A stretch of 54,392 bases of DNA from Arsenophonus sp046530785 (GTDB lineage: Bacteria > Pseudomonadota > Gammaproteobacteria > Enterobacterales > Enterobacteriaceae), in NCBI GenBank assembly GCA_046530785.1, contig JBHEQT010000012.1, positions 1-54,392 of the forward strand, in the 5' to 3' direction. Shown here piece after piece: positions 37,921-48,400 of the stretch. A model generated the notes under the pieces. It worked only from the letters and a program-made list of their open reading frames with translations, was not told the origin of the DNA and did not search any database. A program made the translations under genes and the position numbers. Positions within the stretch are counted from its first letter, which is position 1; each line of letters starts with the position of its first letter.

Positions 37921-37982
37921 AGGAGAGGGGGGCGATGAAGCTCAATTATTGGAATACAAATAATTTTGAAATAGAACGATAA
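37921..37982 (+). other. Purine-rich ribosome-binding-like tract with a 15-codon frame
   Basis: AGGAGAGGGGGGCG is followed at once by ATG (37935) and the frame MKLNYWNTNNFEIER, ending at TAA 37980-37982. The binding-site-like GGAG and the G6 run stand out in AT-rich DNA. A stable hairpin begins 62 bases after the stop. It might be a leader peptide, the start of a decayed gene, or chance. Confidence 0.2.
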
Positions 37983-38044
37983 ATACTAAGATAAAAATTC
38001 TTTAAAGAAAAAGTATATTCTTTGGAATTTAATATACTATTAGA

Positions 38045-38083
38045 AATCTTATAAGGGTTATAATAAACCCTTATAATAAGATT
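38045..38083. repeat. Hairpin, 9 bp plus 6 bp stem with a 3-base bulge
   Basis: ATAAGGGTT (38051-38059) pairs with AACCCTTAT (38066-38074). AATCTT (38045-38050) pairs with AAGATT (38078-38083) beyond a 3-base bulge. GGG/CCC in the stem gives real stability. No T-run follows closely. It may belong with the short frame ending at 37982. Confidence 0.45.
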
Positions 38084-39894
38084 GATTTATCATGCAAGCA
38101 TTTGCGTAATAAATGGCAATAATACTTATTGTATTTTATTTCAAGATTTCTAAAGAAACTAACCGATAATTCTTTCTCCCTAGAGAAAGAAATCATATTG
38201 AACTAATTATGTTTAACAATAATAAGATCGGAAATCAATAGGGAACTATATGTGCGCATTTAGTTAAAAATTAAACTAATTCAATGATTACTGTGAATTT
38301 GATAATTATTCCAGCAGAAGTTTCAATAATCATCCAAATAAATATTATTTATATATTTTTATATAAATCATTATTAACAAAAATATTTCGATTTTGAACG
38401 CATATTTTTATAATCAATATTTAAACTATTACTACTAATAAATTTCGCAATCTCTATCTTTAATTTATAAAATTAATATAAAATTACTGGGATACTTTCT
38501 TTTATCCTTAATAACAATATCATGAATATTTAAACATTTTAGATTTTTAAATGGAAATATAATAGTTTCAAACTATAAAAGAAGAAAATACAGATTCTTA
38601 ATCTTTCAATTAAATTGGAAACTAGATAATAATCAAATTTAAATTTAAAATACCCATTTTCTTTGGACTAAAATTTGTATAAATCTTATAATTTAAACGG
38701 GAACTAAATATTTTAAGTTTTAGTTTTTATATGAAATCAGTACAGTTTCATATACTTTTAAAATTACAAATTAAGATTTTATTCTAAAAGTTTTTACTGA
38801 TTAAAATTTAAAAGAATATACTTTAATATTCTTTAATTATTATTATAAGGTAATTAAAAAGTTTTGACAACTCAAGATAAATTAATATTGTTATTTAACG
38901 CTTCTTGAAATCACTCTATAAAAATCTAAAGGTTTAAATAAATTGACTTGATAAAAATTTCAATTATATGGATTGCTTTTGATTAACTTTTAATAAAGCA
39001 CCTAAAATAATCACCTGATAATCTACTCTTTTCAAATACATTAAAAATAGGAGTTGATTGGAGAGAGGATCGATATTAGAAAATTTCTTAAAAATCAGGA
39101 TTGTGCATATAATTATATGTTTTAATTATTCTTTCTATATTTTAATTATTTTTTAAATCAATTTTGATTCTGTGTTTGATTAAAAAATTAAATATATATT
39201 AATATTAAATTATTCATTAATTTGATAATATCCAATTTTTTCTACAATAAAAATATTTTAAGTTTATTCAATATTATTCAGGAATATTAGTTACAGTTAT
39301 CTCTTGAAGAGGAATATAAGTTTTACTTCTTTTTAAGTTTATCATATATAAAGAGATAACTTTTTAAGAAAGTTATAATAATAAAATAAGTTTTTTAATT
39401 AAAAACCAATTAAATAAGAACTTTATAATTATTATATTATGTAATTTTTGTAAATTTCATTAATATAATAATATTATTCCTTCCATGTCTCTCTTTAAAG
39501 TAAATTTATAATTTTAAAAAAGAGAAATAGTATAAAAAGATAAGTTCTAATACACAGATTATTAAGCTATAATGACTGAAAATTTTTATTTTCTTAGATC
39601 GAATATTATTAATTCACCTTAAAATAAGGTTTTAATAAGAATAACAGGATTTAAACATTTTAAATTGAAAAATAGCATCAATATATGTATGTTAGAAATA
39701 ACTTCTAATGAGAAAAATTTTATTAATAAGATAACGCTATTTATACTTTTATTATAACCAGTATCTCCCCAGATAAGTTGAATAAAAGAGAATAATCTTT
39801 TTCTATTAATAGTATTAAATTAACATAACATGGATGTTTAAATAACAATAGGTGTGATTCAGTTTTTCTTAAATTTTAAGGTAATAAAAAATCT

Positions 39895-41046
39895 ATGAGC
39901 ACACATCTTTTTACTTCTGAATCAGTATCAGAAGGTCATCCTGATAAAATTGCAGATCAAATCTCAGACGCGGTTCTTGATGCAATTATTGAACAGGACT
40001 CAAAAGCACGAGTTGCTTGTGAAACCTATGTAAAAACAGGTATGGTAATAGTTGGTGGTGAAATTACAACAAACGCTTGGGTAGATATTGAAGAAATTAC
40101 AAGGAGAACGATACGCGAAATTGGATATACAAGTTCCGATATGGGTTTTGATGCCAATTCCTGCGCTGTTATAAGTGCAATTGGTAAACAATCTCTTGAT
40201 ATTTCTCAAGGAGTAGATCGTATAAATCCTTTTAATCAAGGAGCAGGAGATCAAGGAATAATGTTTGGTTATGCTAATAACGAAACCGATGTTTTTATGC
40301 CAGCCCCAATTATTTATGCCCACAGATTAGTTGAACGTCAAGCTGAAGTGCGAAAAAATGGTACCTTGCCTTGGTTACGTCCAGATGCTAAGAGTCAAAT
40401 CTCTTTCCAATACAGAAATAATAAAATAGTGGGTATTGATACTATTGTTTTATCCACTCAGCATGCTGAGGAAATTAAACAAAAAATCTTATCAGAAGCT
40501 GTAATGGATGAAATTATTAAGCCAGTATTACCTATAGAATGGTTAAATAAAAATACCAAATATTTTATTAATCCAACAGGTCGTTTTGTTATAGGAGGGC
40601 CAATGGGAGATTGTGGTTTAACCGGGCGTAAAATTATTGTCGATACTTACGGTGGCAAGGCTCATCATGGCGGAGGAGCTTTTTCTGGAAAAGACCCATC
40701 TAAAGTTGATCGTTCTGCTGCTTATGCTGCACGCTATATAGCAAAAAATATTGTTGCTGCTGAACTTGCTGATCGTTGTGAAATTCAAATTTCTTATGCA
40801 ATTGGTATTGCTGAACCGACATCGATCATGATCGAAACTTTCGGTACAGAAAAAATAACTAATAAAACTCTTGTTCATTTAGTTCATGAAATTTTTGACT
40901 TACGACCATATGGTTTAGTTAAAATGCTCAACTTACTACAACCTATTTATCGTCAAACCGCAGCATATGGCCATTTTGGTCGTTCTCAATTTCCATGGGA
41001 AAAAATAGATAAAGTTGCTGAACTTCGCTCAGCCGTTGGTTTTTAA
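39895..41046 (+). CDS. metK: S-adenosylmethionine synthetase (methionine adenosyltransferase)
   Basis: Cytoplasmic enzyme making S-adenosylmethionine from methionine and ATP, needed for every methylation in the cell including that by TrmB. The 383-residue product is collinear with E. coli MetK (384). It has GHPDKIADQISDA with His15 and Asp17, the GAGDQGIMFGYA signature, the flexible loop from about residue 99, GDCGLTGRKIIVD, and GGGAFSGKDPSKVDRSAAY with Lys266 and Lys270. Residue 257 is His where E. coli has Arg (KAHHGGGAF for MARHGGGAF); eukaryotic enzymes have Ala there, so loss of activity is not implied. The only ribosome-binding hint is AAGG about 13 bases before the ATG. A terminator candidate follows at 41156-41191. 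Neither speA nor galP, its E. coli neighbours, remains. Confidence 0.98.
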   Translation: MSTHLFTSESVSEGHPDKIADQISDAVLDAIIEQDSKARVACETYVKTGMVIVGGEITTNAWVDIEEITRRTIREIGYTSSDMGFDANSCAVISAIGKQSLDISQGVDRINPFNQGAGDQGIMFGYANNETDVFMPAPIIYAHRLVERQAEVRKNGTLPWLRPDAKSQISFQYRNNKIVGIDTIVLSTQHAEEIKQKILSEAVMDEIIKPVLPIEWLNKNTKYFINPTGRFVIGGPMGDCGLTGRKIIVDTYGGKAHHGGGAFSGKDPSKVDRSAAYAARYIAKNIVAAELADRCEIQISYAIGIAEPTSIMIETFGTEKITNKTLVHLVHEIFDLRPYGLVKMLNLLQPIYRQTAAYGHFGRSQFPWEKIDKVAELRSAVGF

Positions 41047-41155
41047 TTAAATAAAAATCGATTTTTTCCTTACAATAGGTAAGATAGTTAAATGGAATAT
41101 TTTAACTTACTATTTTAGATTTATATAAATAAAAAATTAGTTATTTGAACTTTTC

Positions 41156-41191
41156 AATTTAATCTAATAATAGAAATTATTAGATTAAATT
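41156..41191 (+). terminator. Intrinsic terminator downstream of metK
   Basis: AATTTAATCTAATAAT (41156-41171) pairs perfectly over 16 bp with 41176-41191; the loop is AGAA. The stem runs into TTTCTTTTCTTC. It lies 110 bases beyond the metK stop and on the right strand. The stem has only one G-C pair, as expected in this genome. Confidence 0.55.
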
Positions 41192-41447
41192 TTCTTTTCT
41201 TCAGAGATTACTTTAATTATCTTTATAAACATGAACTTATATTTAGTAAAGAATTTTTTACAATAAATTGTTATATAAATATTTCCATAATAAAATAAAT
41301 ACAATTAGTAGTAAATTTTAAAAACCTTTATAGAATCGTTTATTAATTAGTAACAGATAGAGGTTATTATGGAAGATAGTACTTAACTTGTTAATAAATT
41401 AAATTGTCTTTACTCCATTTACTAATTAAAAATTTTTTATTACTATA

Positions 41448-41479
41448 AATTCAACTCATTCAATTGAATGAGTTGAATT
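41448..41479. repeat. 32-bp perfect palindrome
   Basis: The halves 41448-41463 (AATTCAACTCATTCAA) and 41464-41479 are exact reverse complements without spacer. It includes four G-C pairs in its arms. It lies about 400 bases after metK and 2.7 kb from amiD, and no T-run follows. Confidence 0.7.
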
Positions 41480-44142
41480 GTTGATTTTTCATCATCTTGA
41501 AAAAGATCTTTAATCTTAAAGAATAAAATTCGTTATAGTAATAATTCTAAAAATTCTATTAATACATGGAATATAATTCACATTAATTTTAATTAATATA
41601 CAGATCTTTTATTATTACTATAATAACCTATCTATTATATCAAATAACACTTTACCATTATAAATATAGGTATATAAAAAGAGAAAAATGTGGGATATTG
41701 AAAAATATTCTCAATATTTCATTTGATTTTGAATTAATAATAAAATACTTCAATATCATTTTGATTTGAATAAATCAGTTCTAATTATTTAGAAATTTTA
41801 AAAAAATAAACTAATCTCTATTGTTTGTAGAATAGCAATCAAAAAAGAGGAAGGATTGAAGGATTAATACTCAAATAATATTGAAATAATAGAAAAGATT
41901 AGTATATAATATATTAATCTTTTTTAATATATTTTATTATTTAATAATATACCAAGAAAAGCTATCATTATCATTAAAATGATTTTTTTTTAAATATTCC
42001 ACATAAATTACATAAATTCATTTTTTCTAATAATCTAGGAACTAACTTAACTAAAAATTAACTTAATATACCATTATTGCTATTTATCTAAATTAATAAT
42101 AATTAAATTATTTAGAAAAGTATTTTCAATACTCTATCCTTTATATGTCTTAGGAAAGACGAGCATCAATAATGAAGTAACTGATTTTAAGAGCATAACA
42201 TTATTTATTTTAATTGATATATAAAACTATTTTATAAGTAATATTTAATTTTTGAAATTTACATTTTAGCTATTTCCTCTTAATTAATTTATTTATATCT
42301 GAGTGTATATAAAGACCCGCGTTTATTTTATAAAATTCTAGATAAAAAATAGAATAATAATCGTAATGATTAAAAATGAAAAACTGCTTTACGTGATCTT
42401 TTTCCTGAAATAGTAAAGAAGTTAAATTTCTATAATTCTAAAATTGATATTTTATCTAATAATATTAATACTATTATATCAAAAATAAAACACTTAAAAG
42501 ATTATCTTTAATTAATTATATAAAAGATAAATAAAAATCTGATCAACCAATAATTATATTAGGAAGAATTATTTTAATAGTAAAAAATAAAATCATTTAT
42601 AAATACTATAAGATAATAGTGTATATATACTAAATTTTTTTTCATTATATTTATTATTATTTTGTTCATTATTTTTAATGTACTATTTTCTGGATAAATT
42701 ATCTGAAATCCTTTCATAGATATTAAGTTCATTTTCAAAATCCTATCAGTAATTATATAAACTGTAAACATCTCTCAAAGTAAGAGAAAAGGAGATATAA
42801 AAATATTAATCTCTATTTCAACTTTTCATTTTTATCACTATACAAAATGTATACTAGAAATAGTAGAAAATTATATAGAGATACGTTTTGTTAAATTGAT
42901 GTAATTTCTTTTGATTATACCTTTTTTTCAAAATAATTAGATCAGAAAAATTTGAATTTATATTAAATTATCATTTAACAAAGTGATGTTCGATACTATG
43001 TTATAGTTAGTACTATTAATTAATAGTAATTTTTGGATAAATTATAATAAAGATAATCATATTTTTAACTATGTTATTCTTTGTGATTTAATTTTCTTCT
43101 TTAAATTGATTATTAATATTATTTAATATTTAAAGTAATAAAAATTATATATGAATAATACGTTAATTAACTTTTAAAGCTAATTAAGTAAAAACGATTT
43201 TATTTTTTATCTTTTATTGATGACTTGTTTTTGCTATATTAGTATTTAAATCTAGGAAATATATTTCTTAATTTTTTAATAAAATCATATAAAATAAAAT
43301 AATAAACTTCTATTAGAAATAAAGATACATAATATATAAACTATTATTTTGCATTCTTATCAATTTATAATATTACTTAATTCTTCAAATAAATATTAAA
43401 ATAAAACGATTATCAGAATTAAAAATCAAAAAAACTAATAAATAATTTTATTTATAAAATATAAATAAAAGAAAATTGGATGAGAAAAAAATTTTTTACT
43501 ATTTCTAGATAATAATCTTAAATCTAAATTTAGATAAAATAAATCTATATATAAAAAGAAATATCATTAATAAGAATAAACAATCAATATTATTATCGAT
43601 CTCTAATCTCGTTAATTTTAGTCCTAAAAATAATTAAAATATAATATATATATATAAAAATTTTCCATAAAGAAATAATGAATAAAAACTAATATATTAA
43701 ATTTAAAATATATATGAGTTTTCTAGAAAATTCTTATAAAGCATATCTATTATTTTAATATAGTTTAAAACTTATATTATATTTTATAAATTAATAATAA
43801 ATAAAATTTATTATTTTAATTAATAAATTAAAATAATTTTTTAAAAACTTTAGTAAATTATCCATATTAAATATTTTATTTTTAATAAAAAATAAAATCT
43901 GAAAATTTATATTTATAATAATTCAATTAAATTTAATATTTATCTTTTAAAATAATTTTATTTATAAATAAGAAATTTGTTTTAATAAATAATGATTTTA
44001 TATTATGGATTTAATCCTATATTCAGTATTTTTTTATTAGGTTTATTTAAAATTTAGTATCAAGAAATTTTAATCTTCTTTTATTAGTATAAATATTTAT
44101 TTTATAACAAAAATAATTATATAATTTTAATTACTAACTACC

Positions 44143-44976
44143 CTATTTTTTATATTTTTCAATTAATGCAAGAGAAATAGCTTCTGTTTCAGCATCTGCA
44201 TTACCACTTATTTCAGTTGGGCGAAAATGAAGTTGAAATGCACTAATCGTTCTGCGTGTTTTTTCATCAAGTTTGCCTGATTGTGGAATCTGATCATATC
44301 CATATCTTTTTAAATTTTTTTGAATATTTAATATATTAGCTGGTGTGTAGGGTAGTCTTCCTCCCAGATATTTTTTAACCGGAATTTCATTTGGCCAAGC
44401 TCCAACACCAAGTTCAGATAAACGTTTCCATGGAAAAAGCTTACCTGGATCATACTTTCTTAATGGAGAAATATCACTATGAGCTAAAACATAGTCTGGG
44501 GTTATCTTATATCTTTTTATAATATCTTTAGCTAAAATTGCAATAGCAGAAATTTGTTTTTCATTAAAAGGATACCATATCTTATTACCAAATATATCTT
44601 TAGTAAATCCTTTATTAACTATCTCTATTCCAATAGAAATATCATTAAGATTAAGTCTTCCATCCCAATTACTTATTCCAGCATGCCAAGCTCTTTCATT
44701 TTCTGGAACAAGGTTATATATAATAGGTTTATCATTTTTTGTCTTAGGAATTGAAGGAATAAAATAATGAGCACTGACTTGAGATTGAGTTAAAAGCTGT
44801 AATGATCGTTCAGAATCTACTGCTGTATAATGAAATATTAAAAATATTACTCGGTCATTTTGACCTATTGATGAAAAAGATTTATCGAGATAATAATTAC
44901 CTTTATTAACAAAAGTCATTTTAGAAGAGCAAGATTCTATCATTAGCATCAATAATATTATAAATAAATTTCGCAT
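44143..44976 (-). CDS. amiD: N-acetylmuramoyl-L-alanine amidase AmiD, outer-membrane lipoprotein
   Basis: Zinc amidase that cleaves the bond between MurNAc (or anhydro-MurNAc) and L-alanine in wall fragments; in E. coli it sits on the periplasmic face of the outer membrane. The 277-residue product starts with a short hydrophobic signal and a lipobox-like MIESC, putting the lipidated Cys at 16 (Glu at -2 is atypical). The amidase_2 domain (about 40-190) has zinc ligands His49, His166 and Asp176, Glu118 in SIGIE, and Lys174. A peptidoglycan-binding domain (about 215-275) includes NIQKNLKRYGYD and AFQLHFRPTE. E. coli AmiD is 276 residues. The ATG at 44976 is preceded by GGAG seven bases away; the longer frame starts at a GTG overlapping that site. 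Confidence 0.94.
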   Translation of the reverse strand: MRNLFIILLMLMIESCSSKMTFVNKGNYYLDKSFSSIGQNDRVIFLIFHYTAVDSERSLQLLTQSQVSAHYFIPSIPKTKNDKPIIYNLVPENERAWHAGISNWDGRLNLNDISIGIEIVNKGFTKDIFGNKIWYPFNEKQISAIAILAKDIIKRYKITPDYVLAHSDISPLRKYDPGKLFPWKRLSELGVGAWPNEIPVKKYLGGRLPYTPANILNIQKNLKRYGYDQIPQSGKLDEKTRRTISAFQLHFRPTEISGNADAETEAISLALIEKYKK

Positions 44977-44983
44977 ATTATTT

Positions 44984-44987
44984 CTCC
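44984..44987 (-). promoter_or_regulatory. Ribosome binding site deciding the amiD start
   Basis: GGAG on the minus strand lies seven bases before the ATG at 44976. The upstream GTG at 44991 overlaps it and is rejected. Confidence 0.7.
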
Positions 44988-45336
44988 ACACAAGTATTTA
45001 ATGTCACTCTTACAAAAGAAGCATTTCTTACGCATTTTTACTTAAAATACTTAAATGACTTAATAAAATTACTAATATATTCAGTCTTTATTAAAGTTTA
45101 ATTTATTCATTTTAAATTTAGAAAATTAAAGTTATTACATTTCTATAATTTAAAATATAAAAGTATAATGTTACTTTTATTATTAATAACTTCTTTATAT
45201 AAAAGATATATTATTTTAATTCAGTTATATTAATATTAAAATTAGATTATAAATTTATTATATTGAATATATTAGTATTATATACGATTATATTATTAAA
45301 CTATTTATATTAATCAAATAATTAAATCTGGCCATA

Positions 45337-45370
45337 GTATTTAAACTATATTTAAATATAGTTTAAATAC
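45337..45370. repeat. 34-bp perfect palindrome
   Basis: The halves 45337-45353 (GTATTTAAACTATATTT) and 45354-45370 are exact reverse complements with no spacer. An 8-bp hairpin (ACTAATAT, 45372-45379, with 45383-45390) follows at once. It lies about 360 bases upstream of amiD. Confidence 0.75.
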
Positions 45371-45436
45371 CACTAATATAAAATATTAGTATTCAGATAT
45401 TTTAAATTAACAAATCGTTCTAAGATAAAATTATAT

Positions 45437-45481
45437 AAATTAAGCATTAAATATATAAATAATATATTTAATGCTTAATTT
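45437..45481. repeat. Perfect hairpin, 20-bp arms, 5-base loop
   Basis: AAATTAAGCATTAAATATAT (45437-45456) pairs exactly with 45462-45481; the loop is AAATA. AAGCATT in the stem gives two G-C pairs. It is the third inverted repeat in 145 bases upstream of amiD. Confidence 0.75.
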
Positions 45482-48400
45482 CTTTATATTATAAATATAT
45501 ATTAATAATAGTAAAAATTAGAAAATATTAATTTATAGAATTAAATTCTATAATCAATTTATATAAAAATATTTATAAATTTTTATAAAAATTTTTCTAA
45601 TTTAATTAGAATTGATTGTTACTTATGTTACCAACATTATTATTTATTTTTAAAAATAAAACTGATTAGATTTATATAAATAAAATCAATTAATTTATTA
45701 TTAGTATCGTATACTTAGAAATATAACTTTTATAATTAGAAACTACTCATTAAATATTTTAAAAATAAAAATAAGTAATTATATAATATTTAATTTGAAG
45801 AATAAAGATTTTTATTTAAGAAATATAAATATATTTAATTAAATAAAATGAACTGTCTATTAAACTAATATAACAATTTATATTAAAATAATTATAGATA
45901 AAATTTTCTTTTAAAAAAAATAATTAGTAAAAATTATTCCTCTAAATTCACATTATCTAAATCTTTTTTTTAGAAATTAATTTAGAAAAATAAAATTTAT
46001 ATTAAGATTTTATTTTAACCTTATTTAATAATTGATATATTATTTATTATATAAAGAATATAATAGATCAACAAAAAATTACAATTAAATATATTAAAGA
46101 TTTTATTAATCTGATATTTATAAAACATCAGTAGAATATTTAAAATGATAAAATCTTGATTTACTATTAAAAATCATCACTATCAATATAGAATTAATAT
46201 TCTATATATTTAATATTATCTAATTTTAGAATTTTTACAATAGAAAAACATAACTTTTATTTTATAATAAGTTATTACGATCTCTTGAAATAATATATAA
46301 TATAATTCTTTATTTGAATTAGTAATTTAAAAAAACAAAGTTTTAAATATAAAAATGTAAAACTATTTTTATAAAGAAATTATTTTAGGAATAAAAATTT
46401 GATAATCTGTAATACTTTACTAATAGATTTTATTAGTTACTATATTTCTATTTGAAAAAAGTAAGTTAGTTAACATTTTATATCAAATTAACATTACTTA
46501 ATTATTATTATTTTCATTGTAGATCATAAATTGTAAACTTTTTTAAATATTATTAATTTACTAATATACTTTAAAGTATTATGTTCTATTAATAATAAAT
46601 AGATAAGATTCCTATTCTAAATAATAATATAATTTTACTCATAATTATTTATTAATAAAATTAAAATAAATATTTACTTTTTAATCTTTTAAGAAAAAAG
46701 ATAAATTACTATTATCTAATAAATACAAAATAATAAATAAAAAATTAATTATTATCAGAAAATTAAATAGATTGATTATCTGTAAAATTAATGAATAAAT
46801 TTCAACTAAAGTGAGTTTATTAATTTTATTAAATTACAATATTATCAAATTATATTATTATGAATAAATAAAAAATAACAAATAATAGAAATACTTAAAA
46901 TATAGTTTTATATAAAATATAGTATAATAACTTTCAACTTTAAATCGATATTTTTATTAGCTAAGCTATCAATACCAACACATTAAGGCTAATCCTACTT
47001 TTAAAATTTATTAAAATATAATTTTAATTATTTTAATTCCTAAAAGCTCCGCTCCTTTGATATGGAGAAGTATTTTATAAATATAAATAAAGATATGCTT
47101 ATATAATAAATTCTTTTAAAAAATTTTACAATTATTTATTCGTATATATAAATATATATTTATATATAAAACATTTTTATAAACTAAAAAGTATCTTGTA
47201 AAGACAGAATCTTTTATTCTACATAATAGTTTAATTAAAATTTATTATATAAACTATTCTATAATATTTATTATTATCAATTTTTTAAAAATATAGAATA
47301 TATAAAATAAAAGAATAATTTATAAAAATTTTTGAATTAAATAATTAGAAATATGAATTTTATTTTTAGTTTAATATAAATTATTTAATTTATATTAAAA
47401 TTATGTTAATAATCCTATTAGAACTAAATAATAAATTCAATTAATTATTTTAAAACAAAAACTACTATTCTTTATATAGATAAATTTAAATCAATAATTA
47501 GGATGATATATTTCTAATAAAATATTAATTTTTAAGTAAAAGTAGAAATTTTCTATGTAATCAAATATATTAGTTATTGAAATAAATTAATAAAAACTTA
47601 ATAAATATATTATATAAAATAAATACTTAGATATAAAACTTAATGTTTATTTTGATAATATTACGTAATTTAATAAAAATTAAAATCTATCTAAATTTTA
47701 TATATAGTTATCTAAGATAGATGGTGTATTGCGCTTTTAGCAGATTAATAACATTGTTTAGACGATAATTTTTTTTGGTTTTAATCCGTGATTCTATATA
47801 CCTAAAAATAGGATTCCCGAATGAAATAGATTTATAAGATCGAAATTAGTGAAGAATTCTATATTTATAGAAAAACTTTATCTTATAGGTTTGTTTCTGT
47901 TTTAATTTATAAAAAATTATAAAATTTTAGTAATAAAACTAAACCATTGCAGTTAAAAAACTATAATTTTAACATAATTAAAAATTATTTTTAGGAAAAA
48001 ATTGATATATTAGTTTATTATTTATTTTTAACTTAATATTTGTTTTATATTGGTTACATATAATACGATTATAATAAAATATATATAACTTCACTATCTA
48101 CACTTACTATAATACTGTATTTTGCTATTTTGATATTATAGATCCTCTGGTTACCTTTAAAGGTATTTTACCTTAATAAGGATTGATGTTTTTGGTCGTT
48201 ATATTCTCTGTTTTTAAAGTATACTTTTAGAGATATTAAATATGTAAGGAAATAAGAAGTAATCACTACCTATTATAATCACAAAATATGCTCAGACCCA
48301 ATAGAGTTTAAATAAAGAATTTTAGTTTTTTTGAATAAAGCAATCACAACCTAAATTTAGTATTTTAATTATTTTTAAAATAAAATCTCCAGTAATTATT

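Larger units (their letters stand above)
35724..39894. other. Gene-free spacer between lysO and metK
   Basis: About 4.2 kb without a recognisable gene. The first 0.6 kb is extremely AT-rich; from about 36.36 to 38.3 kb composition rises, with scattered GC-rich words. Elements worth noting are a cluster of AGAACT repeats (36387-36540), a G6 run with a strong ribosome binding site and a 15-codon frame (37921-37982), and a stable hairpin at 38045-38083. The final 1.5 kb before metK is AT-rich again and holds no distinct promoter. Confidence 0.6.
41047..44142. other. Gene-free spacer between metK and amiD
   Basis: About 3.1 kb with no recognisable gene. It contains the metK terminator, a 32-bp palindrome at 41448-41479, and AT-only hairpins near 43793-43815 and 43810-43838. 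The best frame, 42574-42771 on the minus strand (65 codons), has no family resemblance. The stretch nearest amiD is almost purely A/T. Confidence 0.6.

Noticed and set aside
40000..40878. Open frames of 107 and 86 codons on the strand opposite metK
   Set aside because: They lie wholly inside a conserved gene and arise from its codon usage.
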